DNA of 64,000 bases. Source: Ehretia macrophylla (Eukaryota > Streptophyta > Magnoliopsida > Boraginales > Ehretiaceae). A program made the translations under genes and the position numbers. The DNA lies in NCBI GenBank assembly GCA_037974665.1, contig CM075768.1, positions 9,787,001 to 9,851,000 on the forward strand, given 5' to 3'. The notes beneath the pieces are model-generated. The model searched no databases. It was not told the DNA's origin and saw nothing but the letters and a program-made list of their open reading frames with translations. Positions 22,097 through 33,788 of the stretch are shown here, piece after piece (position 1 is the first letter of the stretch; each line of letters begins with the position of its first letter).

Positions 22097-23412
22097 GTGA
22101 GAGAAAAATTCTAGATCTCAAAATGTTATTTTTATGTTTTTGAGTATAATTAATTATTGAACCGTTAGAATGTTAATCTGATGTTAGATTATTGCTCCAT
22201 GCATGCTAGGGATCATTTATATGCAATACTACAAGATTTGAACGGATGTAGCATATTTATTATTTTTCGGGTATTTAAAGTTGATTAATTTGTTAAATGT
22301 TGAATATTTTGAGTTGTGTTGATCGGAATCGATTGCCGTCGATTTCTAAAAGATTGATAATTACGTGGTAGCGCCATTGTAATGCCGAATTTTCGATTGT
22401 GATGTCTGTGCCAAAATTCGAAAATTTCAGCCATGATACACTAGGGTTTTAGGGTTATTGGGCATGATTTGGATGTGTTTTGGTTTGTTTCCGAGGGGGA
22501 TAATGTAGTTGATTGAACGGGTGAGTGTTTGAAACTGATTTAGAGTTGTTTGGATTAGTAAAATGTAAGATATGATTATTTGAAGTTTAGGTTGTCTTTC
22601 TTTAAATTGTTGAATTGAGCCTTTAGATGATTGGGTGGTATTTGAGTGATTGAATTTTGAGTTGTTAATGGTTAGACTAGGGTTAGATTACGTGTTTCAT
22701 GCATGTTAAGTTGGATGGCCTATTTTGTCATCTAACTTAGTTGTTTGTTGTTTAATTAAATATTGATGTTATATTGATGTTATATTGATTATTATTGAGT
22801 ACAGGAATCGGGCACTTTTGTTGCTGATCTCCCAAATTATTGATTGATTATTGATTATGGGAATCGGGCACTTTTGTTGCTGATCTCCCTGTTTATTTAT
22901 TTATTATTGAGTATGGGAATCAGGCACTTTTGTTGCTGATTTCCCAGTTTATTTATTGATTATTGATTACGGGAATCGGGCACTTTTGTTGCTGATCTCT
23001 CGGTTTATTTATGTTGAGTCCTATTGTTGTGAGCTTTGATAATGTTGTGTCACCTCGGGAGGCATCCTGGGTTGCGGGCACAGTTATCATGGCTACTCCC
23101 TATCTCGCATGGGCGGAGAGGCCATGGGGTGTGGGTCTAGGTCAAGGTACCTCAGGAATTGTGTCATTGAGTTTGGAGGGGTTGTTGAGCATGGAATTGG
23201 TGTATGGAGCTTCATCAGTAAACGTATTGTATCCTTATTGTATGTTTACAGTTATTACTATTGTTGCATTTATAATGATTATTGATGTTATTGTGTGTTT
23301 ACTAACTCAAAGGATTATTTTCAAGGAGTTTAGTAAACCTTGTTCGAGATCTATCGGATCCTCGCTGGGCTTATTTTATATAAGCTCACTCTCTATTATT
23401 GCATGCATACAG
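22097..23412 (+). other. Putative LTR-leader intron of SL4
   Basis: Donor CAAAG|GTGAGAG at 22097; acceptor GCATGCATACAG|G, AG at 23411-23412; 1,316 nt. HP1 relative at 22707-22739 has an 11-bp stem with one G-U pair; HP2 pairs TGATAA (23037-23042) with TTATCA (23084-23089); HP4 pairs GGGCUUA with UAAGCUC (23367-23387). Confidence 0.55.
22801..23010 (+). repeat. Four tandem 56-bp units, each a hairpin
   Basis: GGAATCGGGCAC begins near 22804, 22860, 22916 and 22972, exactly 56 bp apart, with few differences. Each unit folds as GGGAATCGGGCA / TGCTGATCTCCC around loop CTTTTGT (11 pairs, two single-base bulges). It occupies the place of the second HP1 hairpin of SL1 and SL3. Confidence 0.9.
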
Positions 23413-23958
23413 GTGTACTTTCGCAGGATTATGGGTACGTGCCTCCTGAAGAGGAGAATGTGGAAAATGTGCCTTACGTGGATGAGTCCTATGTTCCAAA
23501 GTCTTATCCGTGATGTTGTATATGTTTTATTATCTTGTAAATTAACTTAGTCGACTTTTATATGCTTTGTAGTTCATAATGTAAAAGATGTTGAGAAGAT
23601 AATGAATTAGTTGATGCTATCTTGGTAGTCTTTCATTTGTCTTGTTTAGGTTGCTAGGTTGGTATCAAAATATTTTGGCAATGTATATTAAGGTTCATGT
23701 ATTATGTTGGAACGGAGGCGTATAACAAGGAATATTTATTGTATAATATGGTTATGATGTATGTGTTGTTTTATTGAGAAGTTGTTTGTGGTATAGTTTG
23801 TGGAGTTGATGTATGATGTTCTATTGAGGTTGGTTTAGAGCATCGGTATCCTATTTACTGTCGTTATACTGCCGAAATTCCGTTGCGTCCTAACTAATTA
23901 TAAGAGGGGTCAAGTTGGGGCGTGACAGTTATGCTAATACTATGTAACATAGCATTAG

Positions 23959-23972
23959 TGCAAATGAGAGAT
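23959..23972 (+). promoter_or_regulatory. CopA polypurine tract
   Basis: GTGCAAATGAGAGAT immediately before the 3' LTR start TGTTAAAG, in the position of the copia AGTGGGAGATTG tract. It primes plus-strand synthesis. Slightly decayed. Confidence 0.7.
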
Positions 23973-25131
23973 TGTTAAAGATATGCCCTAATTTTACATA
24001 TTTGGATGACATAATTTGGAACATTTTGACATTAACTTGTACTTTAAGACAATATTGTCTATGTATTTGTATAACATATTGACATTCTAATGACATTCAT
24101 ATTCTCTGTCTTTTTCATATGAATGTGTCCCTAATGTTTTTCATATAAGAAATATATTCTGAAAATATTTAGAATATCTTAGCATATTTCTTTAACATGA
24201 TAAACATTCAAATATATTCATAGTCCTTAGATTATTATATCGAGACTAAGATAATCGATTATGGACTATCACATGTATTGTTATCTTTGATTAATATTTG
24301 ATATTAATGATAAAGGATGGTGAGGCACGTGTCATAATAGCATAGGATGCGATTAATAAACATGTGAACGATTATTAGGGAAATAGATAATTGAATGTGA
24401 CATTAATAATAAATTACATGACTTCGGATTAATAATTTATTATTTGTTGCGATTGTGCATGTAATCCTTTGACTTGAGACATTATGGTTGTCATCTATAT
24501 TGGGGCTTCATTCTAGCGTTTGGACAATGATTGTCTTGACAAATGAGATGAGATGCATCATCTCACAGTTTCATTCGTCCAGTCTAGTGATTGACAGGTA
24601 GTGGTCAAGAAAGGAGACGTTAACTTCCAGCGTGAGACGATATCCTATGCGATCTAATTTTAGTTGTAGAATGAAGAAGTCCTTGGCCAAGGCATGAATG
24701 ATGGAAAAGGGGTTTTCCCATGGTTGTCATCTCTCATTCTGTCGAATAGATCTAAGCATAGAATCGAATTTATGGACTTAATCATATCATGGTCCTCATT
24801 CGATTGAGACATATTAATGGAAAGATTGGATTGCACGTTAATCGGCGACTATAAATAGATTTATTTGAGATTGGACTTCATTACCGTATAAACTGACTTG
24901 ATACGTTGCTTGTCACTTTGGAACGTGAGAGTATTTCGAGAATGCCGTAGACGTTCTTAGAATAGATTAAACGGTTTTAATATTCCCTCGTTGCTACACG
25001 GCGGTAAATCTAGAAATTCACATAATAAGAGAACTTGTGAATAGATTTATGTTGAGCTTGCATTTTAGACGTTAAGGTGTCCACGGTGTTGTATTTTGAC
25101 CATTAATAGTTAATAGGGGCAAAAGTGTAAT
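23973..25131 (+). mobile_element. CopA 3' LTR, first part
   Basis: Starts TGTTAAAGATATG; about 1.16 kb until TRG interrupts. Together with 56606-57628 the LTR is about 2.2 kb. It has a good TATA box at 24849. It shows none of the donor/hairpin module found in the other LTRs, a useful contrast. Confidence 0.82.
24849..24858 (+). promoter_or_regulatory. TATA box of CopA LTR
   Basis: CTATAAATAG, a close match to the plant TATA consensus TATAAATA, in the U3 part of the LTR. Confidence 0.6.
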
Positions 25132-26893
25132 TGTGAGACCCAAGTTTGACTTTTATGTGCAAATTATGTGTTTATTTGACTTTTATATGCAAAAATTATG
25201 TGTTTATTTAATTTAATACCTAAAATGTGAAATTATATGATTTACTAAGTGTTATTATGTGAAATATGCATTTAAAGATCATTTAACTTGCATTTAGTTG
25301 ACTTTTCATATAATTGACCAAACTAGTTTTTTGTATTTTTAAATGTTTAGTCAACCATAGTTGAATTGACTTTTGACTTGGCATAATTGTAAATATAATC
25401 AAATTGCATGTTTAGCTAGTCATTTAACCATTTTAATATCTTATCCTAGACTAAATAGTAAAACCCACTAACTTATGTCTTGCGTTGACTTTCTTTGACC
25501 TTAACTAACGCCTTATATCAATAAAAAAAAGCCAAAAATACTACAAAGAGAGTCATTTCAGCCGTGAGCTTAGAGAGGAAAAGGAATAGTGTATTCTAAG
25601 GTTTTTTAGCAAAATTTGAAGGAAAAGAGCAAGATCAAATGCCATTCCAACCAATTTTGAGCTCGTATTAGCGATATCTAGCATCCTAGTATGTATTTCT
25701 AGCTTTATTTTTTGGGAAAGGTGAGGGGTTCTTTCATAACTTGATTTCAAAGTTTGTTACATTTCATGAAATTTATATTTGAGCCATGTAAATGTTATTT
25801 TGCTTATCAATCTTGCTAAAGTAGTGTTTAGTGAGCAACATAGTTGAATTTTAGCCTTATCGATTCATAGGAACTTATAGCTTGCTAAATTGTGTTATAG
25901 ATGAAGTTTGAGCTAATATATAAGTTTGATTCTTGTTGTATGGCTTAAATAAGTTGTGTATATCACAAATATATGTTGTAGTATGCTAGAATCACTTGAA
26001 TGCATCAAGTGAGGTAAAAATCTGGGGTGGTATGGTTGCTGAATTTTTCCAATGTTGGACAATGGACTATCCAACATTGGGCAGTCCTTTTGCATGCCTT
26101 TAATTGTTTGTTTTGTGTAGTAAATTGGTTGGTTTGGTGCTTAAGGGTTAAGTATAAATGTATGCTAGAAGTGTGGCTTCGGTTGCTTAGGAAATGAATA
26201 CTAAATACTTGAGTTTTCTGTTGCTAAAGTTAAGTTAAAGTGTTGTAGAATTCTATTTTATAGAATGTGTGATTGCTTGAGTGTAGTACCTAATGTGGTT
26301 GGAGTTGGTTAATGCGTGTAAGTGTAAGGTTAAGATTAGGTAACCTACTTTGTTACCTAGCCAATGTGTTGTTAAACGTTATGAAATGTTAAATGAAATG
26401 CTAATGTGTTTGGGAAACAACCTACTTTGTTATTTTTCCTAAATGTCGTGAATGCGTGATATGTGTTAAATGCAAATACAATGCGAATGTGAATGCGAAG
26501 TGTAAGGTTACAACCTTTAAACAACATGCGGTAGTTTGTGTTGCACTGGGCGGCATTGAGCTTGCCAGGCGATGACACGGCTACCGATGTTCTAATTCCT
26601 ATCCCGAATGAATGGAGTGTTTCATAGGGGTGTGGGTCATAGGTTTGGTGTACATCCAAAGTATATGTGGTGCATGGGTAGGGTTCGTGATGGTGAATGG
26701 GGAACAATATTAGCAGAACGAGCGTATCCTTACTATGTGTTTATTTACATTATATTTCTAGCACCATTTATACTTGTTGCATATTGATGTTCATGGCATA
26801 TTTTCAAAAGGCGTTTTTAAACTTAAAAAGGCTTTCCAAAACCTTCCATTCCTCCCCTCTCACTGAGTTCGTGGAAACTCACCCCCGTTTGCT
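25132..26893 (+). mobile_element. TRG 5' LTR, 3'-truncated
   Basis: Aligns with the start of 54359-56600 (TGTGAGACCC-AGTTTGACTTTTATG ... CACCCC-TTTGCT). Stops at 26893, equivalent to 56118. It keeps a TATA-like TATATCAATAAA at 25514, donor AAAG|GTGAGGGG at 25721, HP1 twice (26336-26360, GATTAGGTAAC pairing GTTACCTAG; 26412-26439), HP2 at 26523-26591, HP4 at 26864-26881. The acceptor is deleted. Confidence 0.88.
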
Positions 26894-29122
26894 TGAAATA
26901 AAAACATTAGTTATCATTATAGGTCATTCATATTAGTTAGAAAGAAAAAACAAACATAAGAAATGAAAAAAAAGGCCAAGGAACCCGTCAGGTAGGGCAA
27001 GGGAAAAATTGGGGAAAAAAAGAGCTAGGGTTTGAACAATTGATCCATTCCAAGCCATTTCAAGTTAATTTGATCTATTCCTAAGCCTATTCCAAGTATT
27101 TCTATCTTATTTTGGTGAGGGAATGCATTTATTTGTGTATTTAAAGTCTTTATTTAGTTTATGTAAATTTTTAGATTTGTTGTAAATGTTTAGTTTTATG
27201 GCTAATCTTGTTTCTAATGATATTTTTATAGTTAGTAGAGTAATCTTTTAAGCTTTTACACTTATTTAGCCATAGAAATGCAAAGTAGAATGTTAAAGAA
27301 GATGATGAATAGTAAAATTTTAGGGTTTTATTAATTCTTGCTCATAAGCTTAATTATATGATATCTTATGATGCCATAAGTGTTGTTGAACCTAGGTTAG
27401 TGTTTAGAATGAATGAAACTTGAATAAACTTGCAAAATTGGATTGAATTCAAAAGGGGTCGTTTGTAGTTTGGTTGTTCGGTTGTGATTGAATGCCATGT
27501 TTAGTGTTTATTATGTTAGATAGTGTCTAAAATGCAATTATGGCATTGATTTGAGGGATAGGTTGGGTAGTTGTAGTTCAAAACGACCATAGGATGTTCG
27601 GGGCTTTTGTGATAGATGTAGTTAAAAATGGGTTTTCATAGTTCTAAGTGGTACCATAAAGTTTCCTTAGAAGTGTAGAATAGATAGTTTGTGGATTACG
27701 TGACTTTTGTTTCGTATGTGCATTGAATTGAAATAGTGAACTAAGGGGAAAAGTATCACAGTCAAGTCTAAAGTTAGTAATTGCCTTATAGTTGATTAGT
27801 TAAGTGTTTTAATGCATTTGTATAGCTTGTGTATTCTACTAGTGAAGTTCCTGAATTGAGTTGCTTGATTACTTTGTTGGACATAAGTATATTTTGTGCA
27901 CATTGGTGTATTGCTTATTGATTGTAATTATATGCGAGGGCAACTTACTTTGTTGTCCCTCGTTTATGTGGTTATTGAATTATATTGTCACTGTTATCTT
28001 GAGTACATTGCATCGTGGTTGCACAACCATATAGTTGGGGCGGATGTATTGGGTAATTGCTGGGCTGCAGCGGGCTTGCCAATAGATATTCAATCTCCGT
28101 GCTTTAGTTCCTTGCTCGCCTGGTCTGGAGATTGCCAGGGGGTGTTGGGTCGTAGGATTTTGGGGTACATCCGGAGTACACCCACTAGAGTGTTTGGGTT
28201 TATGCTGACACATTGATCGAGTTCGTGGTTTGTGGATCGAGGTTCATGATCGAGATCAAAACTTTAGAGTGTTTGAGGTTATAGAGATCGTATCCTTTTA
28301 AATGTGTGGTATTTAATTACTTAATTGCTTCTTATTGTATAGTTACTGTTTCTTGTGTTTAACTGTTGCATTGCACGAACGGATTTTCGAAAATGCCCTG
28401 ATTAACTATATCCTATCCCTCACTGAGCAACTGTGTTTGCTCATTCCCCTTTTTAACATGTTTCAGGATGAGCTAAGGTTGACCCCCAACTGTTGACTGT
28501 AGTGGAAGGAGGAGAAGAAGTTCAGATTGACCAGTTACCTTGACTTGCTATTTGCTGAGGTTGGATGGCTTGTGTGAAGAATATGTTGTTGTTGTTGTTG
28601 TGTTGTGTTCTATTTTGAGGCCTTTTGGTCTTGTATGTATTTGTGCTTTCTTGGAGGATTGAAATGTAAAGTTTAAAGGCTTGTATGTTTAGATATTAGT
28701 AGCTGGCATGTAATAACCTTTGAAGTTTTACTTTATTGCCGGTTATCTTGCATGCATGTATGGGATTAAGTAGAAGTTGGTTGGTTGACTTAAAATCTAA
28801 GAAAATGAAATAGGAAAGATTAAAGTGGTATGATAATTAAAACCTTGATCTTAGAATTTCAATGGCTAATAGTAAATGCATGCTCGTATGCTCTATTTGG
28901 TTATAGTAGCAAGGCTTGGATAGCCTTAGGGATTTGGGAAGCTATGTTAATGGAAGTTGTGTTGTGTATGAATGCTTGTATATTGTTGTTGTGGCCATTT
29001 CTTCTGCGTGTAGGTTTATGAATAGGCCTAGAAATAGGAGAAACTCTGTCCGTTTTTCCTCATTTTTCGTGACCTTGGGATTTGGATTGGAGCTTTGGTC
29101 TCATGAGGAATCAGGCGTTATA
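26894..29122 (+). mobile_element. LRC 5' LTR, 5'-truncated
   Basis: Matches the 3' LTR from about 31098 on (ATTAGTTATCATTATAGGTC). Ends GGCGTTATA two bases before the PBS. Confidence 0.85.
27115..28466 (+). other. Putative LTR-leader intron of LRC 5' LTR
   Basis: Donor TTTTG|GTGAGGG at 27115; acceptor CTTTTTAACATGTTTCAG|G with AG at 28465-28466; 1,352 nt. HP1 at 27935-27962 (CGAGGG-CAAC / GTTG-U-CCCUCG), HP3 at 28162-28183 (GGGGTAC / GTACACCC), HP4 at 28424-28443 (TGAGCAA / TTGCTCA), then branch-point-like TTAAC. Confidence 0.55.
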
Positions 29123-29124
29123 GA

Positions 29125-29136
29125 TGGTATCAGAGC
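29125..29136 (+). promoter_or_regulatory. LRC primer-binding site
   Basis: Perfect TGGTATCAGAGC (initiator Met tRNA) two bases after the LTR end. Confidence 0.95.
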
Positions 29137-30269
29137 TTAAATAGCTCTCAGCCGGGACAAAGTCTGCTGGGTAGCAACCCTCAAGTGCATGCTTGTGAAG
29201 TGTGTTTTGAATGATTGTGTGTGCCTGTATGTGAGATTTATGTGTTTTGAAGTGAATGTGTGCACCTATGTGTTATGATTGCGTGATATGTGATAAATAC
29301 GTGATATGTGTAATGAAGTGGCCATTCGTGAATTGAAGTGACTCTTTAAATAATTATTTGTTTTACTGTTGATTGTCAATGTGTGTACTTTAGTTCCATG
29401 AGATAAGTTGTGTTGTTATTTGAATTAGGTTATCTTGTTAAGTAAACTGGATATTATAAAACTCTTGTATAACCATTAGTTGCATAATAGCTTAAAGAAT
29501 ATTTATGCATATGTCTTAGTTTCATAGTATGTGAACAATGTGTCAAATGTATTTTGAATGTATTAGAAAGTGTGTATCTTATGAGATGCCATGGCATGCA
29601 TGCATAGCCTATTGAACGGTAAGGAAATCTTCTCCCCCTAAAGAGAGATGGTCAGTGGCAGACCTACCAAGATTTAGACCAACAGGAATGAGAGTTATTT
29701 TCAGACATCTATTTGGGAGTCGATGTTTATATTTGAGACTCGACCATTGGAATTTTTCTATGACTTTCTTTTATGCTCAACTGTTGTTCCTAAAAGGAAC
29801 CTTTATTTGGTCTCCTAGATCAGTATACATGTTTGAGGGTTTTCTCAGGGATTTCTAATTGAAGATTATTGCTTGGTGTATTTCCTTGGTATTATTTGTG
29901 GTATTATACTCGGACTTATTATGGATACTTTCACGGCTGTATTAACTGGAATTATGGGACGGACTTCTTGCTGGCATTCTTCACTGGGATTCTTATATGG
30001 TCTTCGTCTTCAGAGGGAATTATTACTCGGATTTTTTAGTGGTATTTCATAGGAGCTTTTATTTGGCCTCCTTACTCAGGATTTCTTACGAGGCATTTCC
30101 GTTGGTATTTTCTTGGAATTCTTGTTAGGATTTCATATTGGAGTTTGTATATGGTGTTCAGAATTTGACTAATAGTATTTAATACTTTATCTCGTATGAT
30201 CGGGCCAGAGTTATTGCAGTTCAATGTGAAGTTCTCTTGAAAGAATAATTGCATGGATGCAATTATTTT
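29137..30269 (+). other. LRC interior, non-coding
   Basis: No gag or pol motif in any frame. The first half has TATGTG-type repeated words; 29650-30150 is a T-rich run of loosely repeated GG(A/C)ATTTCTT and GGTATTT words every 15-25 bp. The longest open frame (29655-29858) has no family features. Probably leader and packaging sequence only. Confidence 0.6.
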
Positions 30270-30282
30270 AAGGAGGGGAGAA
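30270..30282 (+). promoter_or_regulatory. LRC polypurine tract
   Basis: AAGGAGGGGAGAA directly before TGTGATGCCCG. Confidence 0.9.
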
Positions 30283-33226
30283 TGTGATGCCCGAGCTTGA
30301 CCATACATTTATTTTATTAATTTATATTTATTTATTTCATTAATTTGCATAATCCTTGAAAAACGTGCATTAATACTTATTTGCTTTTATTTAATTTATA
30401 ATTAACTAACTTGCTGGGACAAATAATTTATTATTTTATTGATTTAAATTTATTCTATTTGCCTTACAATTAAATTATTTTGCTGTTCGAACAGGAAGCC
30501 TGGGCCGAAACCCAAACGAGCTAACTTATTATTTAAAAAATTACACTTCTTTAATTGGCCCGGACCTGAATGGGCTAGAAGGTTATTTTAAATAATTATA
30601 TTTATTTAATTACCCGGACCTGAACGGGCTATCTTAATATTTTTAATAATAAATATACTTATGTGAATTTCATCTAATTACCAGAAATGATTATTTTATA
30701 TTTATTATTTGTTTATATTTAATTGACTTATATTTCTTGAGCCCGAAGAAGATTTTTGTTTAATTAATTTATTATATCTGCTTTCATAATTGCCATATGT
30801 GAATTATTATGTGAATTTGATCAGTGTTCTTTATGTGCATCGCATGTCCGGAAGGGTAGAATTGGGTGTTCTTAATTTGTCCGGGGTTAGTTTTAATTCG
30901 ATTAGACTTAATTTTAATAGCTTTCATTTTATTTTAGTTAGCTCGCCTTAGTAGTCTTTTAATATAGTTAGTACATTAGTAGACTTAGTATACAAAGAAA
31001 ATTAACAAGCAAAGCATTAAAAAAAAAAGATTGGAATCGAGTGGTGAAAACTCGAAGAAAAGAAAGAAAAAAAATGTAGAGCACTCAAGGAGTCAAAAGA
31101 AAAATATTAGTTATCATTATAGGTCATTCATATTAGTAAGAAAGAAAAAACAAACATAGGAAAGGAAAAAAAAAAGGCCAAGGAACCTACTGGGTAGGGC
31201 AAGGGAAAAATTGGGGAAAAACAAAGCTAGGGTTTGAACAATTAATCCATTCCAAGCCATTTCAAGTTGATTTGATCCATTCTTAAGCCTATTCCAAGCA
31301 TTTATATTTTATTTTGGTGAGGGAATGCATTTGTTTGTGTATTTAAGTCTTTATTTAGTTTATGTAAATTTCTAGATTTGTTGTAAATGCTTGGTTTTAT
31401 GGCTAATCTTGTTTCTAATGATGTTTTTATAGTTAGTAGAGTAATCTTTTAAGCTTTTTACTCTTGTTTAGCCATAGAAATGCAAAGTGGAATGTTAAAG
31501 AAAATGATGAATAGTTAAATTTTAGGGTTTGTTAATTCTTGCTCATAAGCTTAATTCTATGATATCTAATGATGTCATAAGTGTTGTTGAACCTAGGTTA
31601 GTGTTTAGAATGAATGAAACTTGAATAAACTTGGAAAATTGGATTGAATTCAAAAAGGGTCATTTGTAGTTTGGTTGTTCGGGTGTGATTGAATGCTATG
31701 GTTAGTGTTTATTATGTTAGATAGTGTCTAAAATGCAAATATGGCATTGATTTGAGGGATGGGTTGGGTAGTCATAGTTTAAAGCGACCATAGGGCTTTC
31801 AGGGCTTTTGTGATAGACGTAGTTAAAAATGGGTTTTCATAATTCTAAGTAGTGCCATAAAGTGTCTTTGGATGTGTAGAATAGCTAGTTTGTGGATTAC
31901 GTGACTTGTGTTTCGTATATGCATTGAATTGAATTAGTGAACTAAGGGAAAAAGTGTCAAAGTCAAGTCTAAAGTTAGTAATTGGCTTATAGTTGATTAG
32001 TTAAGTGTTTTAATGCATTTGTATAACTTGTGTATTCTATTAGTGAAGTTCGTGAATTGAGTTGCTTGATCACTTTGTTGGAAATAAATATATCTTGTGT
32101 ACATTGTTGTATTGCTTATTGATTGTAATTATATGCGAGGGCAACCTACTTTGTTGTTCCTCATTTATGTTGTTATTGAATTATATTGTCACTGTTATCT
32201 TGAGTGCATTGCATCGTGGTTGCACAACCATATTGTCGGGGCAAATGTATTGGGTATTCGCTAGGCGGCAACGGGCTTGGTAGTAGATATTCAATCTCTA
32301 TGCTCTAGTCTCTCGCTTGCTTGGTGTAGAGATTGACAGGGGGTGTTAGGTCATAGGATTTCGGGGTACATCCGAAGTATACCTACTGGAGTGTTTGGGT
32401 TTATGCCAGCACATTGATCGAGTTCGTGGTTCGTGGATCGAGGTTCGTCATTGAGATCAAAACTTTGGAGTGTTTGGGGTTATTGATATTGTATCCTTTT
32501 AAATGTGTAGTATTTAATTGTTTAATTGTTTCTTATTGTATAGTTACTGTTTGTTGTGTTTAACTATTGCATTGGACGAAAGGATTTTTGAAAACACCCT
32601 GGTTAACTGTATCCCATCCCTCACTAAACAACTGTGTTTTCTCATTACTCTTTTTAACATATTTATGGTGGAGCTGAGGTTGACCCCCAGCTGTTGACTG
32701 TAGTGGAAGGAGGAGAAGAAGTTCAGATTGACCATACCTTGACTTGCTATTTGCTGAGGTTGGATGGCTTGTGTGAAGAATGTGTTGTTGTTGTGTTGTG
32801 TTCTATTTTGAGGCCTTTTGGTCTTATATGTATTTGTCCTTTCTTGGAGGATCGAAATGTAAAGTTTAAAGGCTTGTATGTTTAGATAGTAGTAGCTGGC
32901 ATGTAATAACCTTTGAAGTTTTACTTTATCGCCTAGTTATCTTGCATGCTTGTATGGGATTAAGTGGAAGTTGGTTGGTTGACTTAAAATCTAAGAAAAT
33001 GAAGTAGAAAAGATTAGAGTGGTATGATAATTGAAACCTTAATCTTAGAATTTCAATGGCTAATAGTAAATGCAAGCTCGTATGCTCTATTTGGTTATAG
33101 TAGTAAGGCTTGGATGGCCTTAGGGATTTGGGAAGCTATGTTAATGGAAGTCATGTTATGTATGAATGATTGTATATTGTTGTTGTGGCTATTTCTTCTG
33201 CGTGCAAGTTTGTGAGTAGGCCTAGT
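30283..33226 (+). mobile_element. LRC 3' LTR, first part
   Basis: Starts TGTGATGCCCGAGC. Interrupted by GypP at 33227 with TSD CCTAG; the last 92 bp are at 52715-52806. Donor TTTTG|GTGAGGG at 31317 is intact and HP1 is at 32137-32162, but HP4 (near 32624, TAAACAA) and the acceptor (TTTATG in place of TTTCAG, near 32666) have decayed, unlike the 5' copy. Confidence 0.88.
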
Positions 33227-33572
33227 GTGACGCTCGAGCCCTCCAGCATGCTTGCATCAACTGTTGCATACCTATTAGTGCATTTAAACGTGAATTTACT
33301 TACTTTTGGGCATGGTTACTGTTCATAGTGATTTTTTACTATTAAATTTATCTGAATTTACATTTTTCCTATGTTATATGACCTATTTGAGGAATGAGAA
33401 AAATAAGATTTTGTGCATTGTAAGCCGGGAGAGTACCTTAGAATAATGGTTTTCGCACTGTATGAATAGTGTAACACAGTGAATAACATTGAAATTGGGC
33501 TAGTTAGCTTTTTAATTAGTTTTGGCTTAGCATTGACCAAGAATTATGTGCATTTGACTCAAAATAAAAGCA

Positions 33573-33578
33573 TATATA
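33573..33578 (+). promoter_or_regulatory. TATA-like box of GypP 5' LTR
   Basis: TATATA within an AT stretch, 216 bp upstream of the donor at 33789; conserved in the 3' LTR near 50521. Confidence 0.5.
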
Positions 33579-33788
33579 CATTATATACACATATTAGCAT
33601 ACATTTACAACACAACACACACAAACAATTAGCAAAATTCCCCTTGTATCCCTTCCCCTACCTGACAGCCAAACAAGAGAAAAAGAAAAAAAATTGCATA
33701 TTCAACTCTTCAATTTGTGGGCATCCTAGCTAGTTGCAATGGGTTCCAAGTGTTTCTATGCCTTCTACAAGCATTTTCAAGCTATTTG

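Larger units (their letters stand above)
21330..23927 (+). mobile_element. SL4: solo LTR in CopA 3' region, perfect TSD
   Basis: 2,598 bp, TGTGAAACCCC ... TTGGGGCGTGACA, flanked by GTTAT at 21325-21329 and 23928-23932. Same family as SL1 and SL3. It contains a distinctive array of four 56-bp units at 22801-23010 and the shared donor/hairpin/acceptor layout. A long open frame at 23011-23550 runs through the hairpin region and has no recognisable protein features. Confidence 0.92.

Noticed and set aside
22801-23010. CRISPR-like regularly spaced repeat
   Set aside because: Units are directly tandem with no unique spacers, only four copies, in a plant LTR.
23011-23550. 179-codon open frame on the plus strand in SL4
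   Set aside because: It lies over the hairpin region and acceptor of an LTR, starts within non-coding repeat sequence, has no domain features, and homologous LTRs have no matching frame.
27896-28216. Overlapping open frames on both strands (106 and 77 codons)
   Set aside because: They cover the conserved hairpin stretch of the LRC LTR; frames stay open because of its higher GC content. No protein features.
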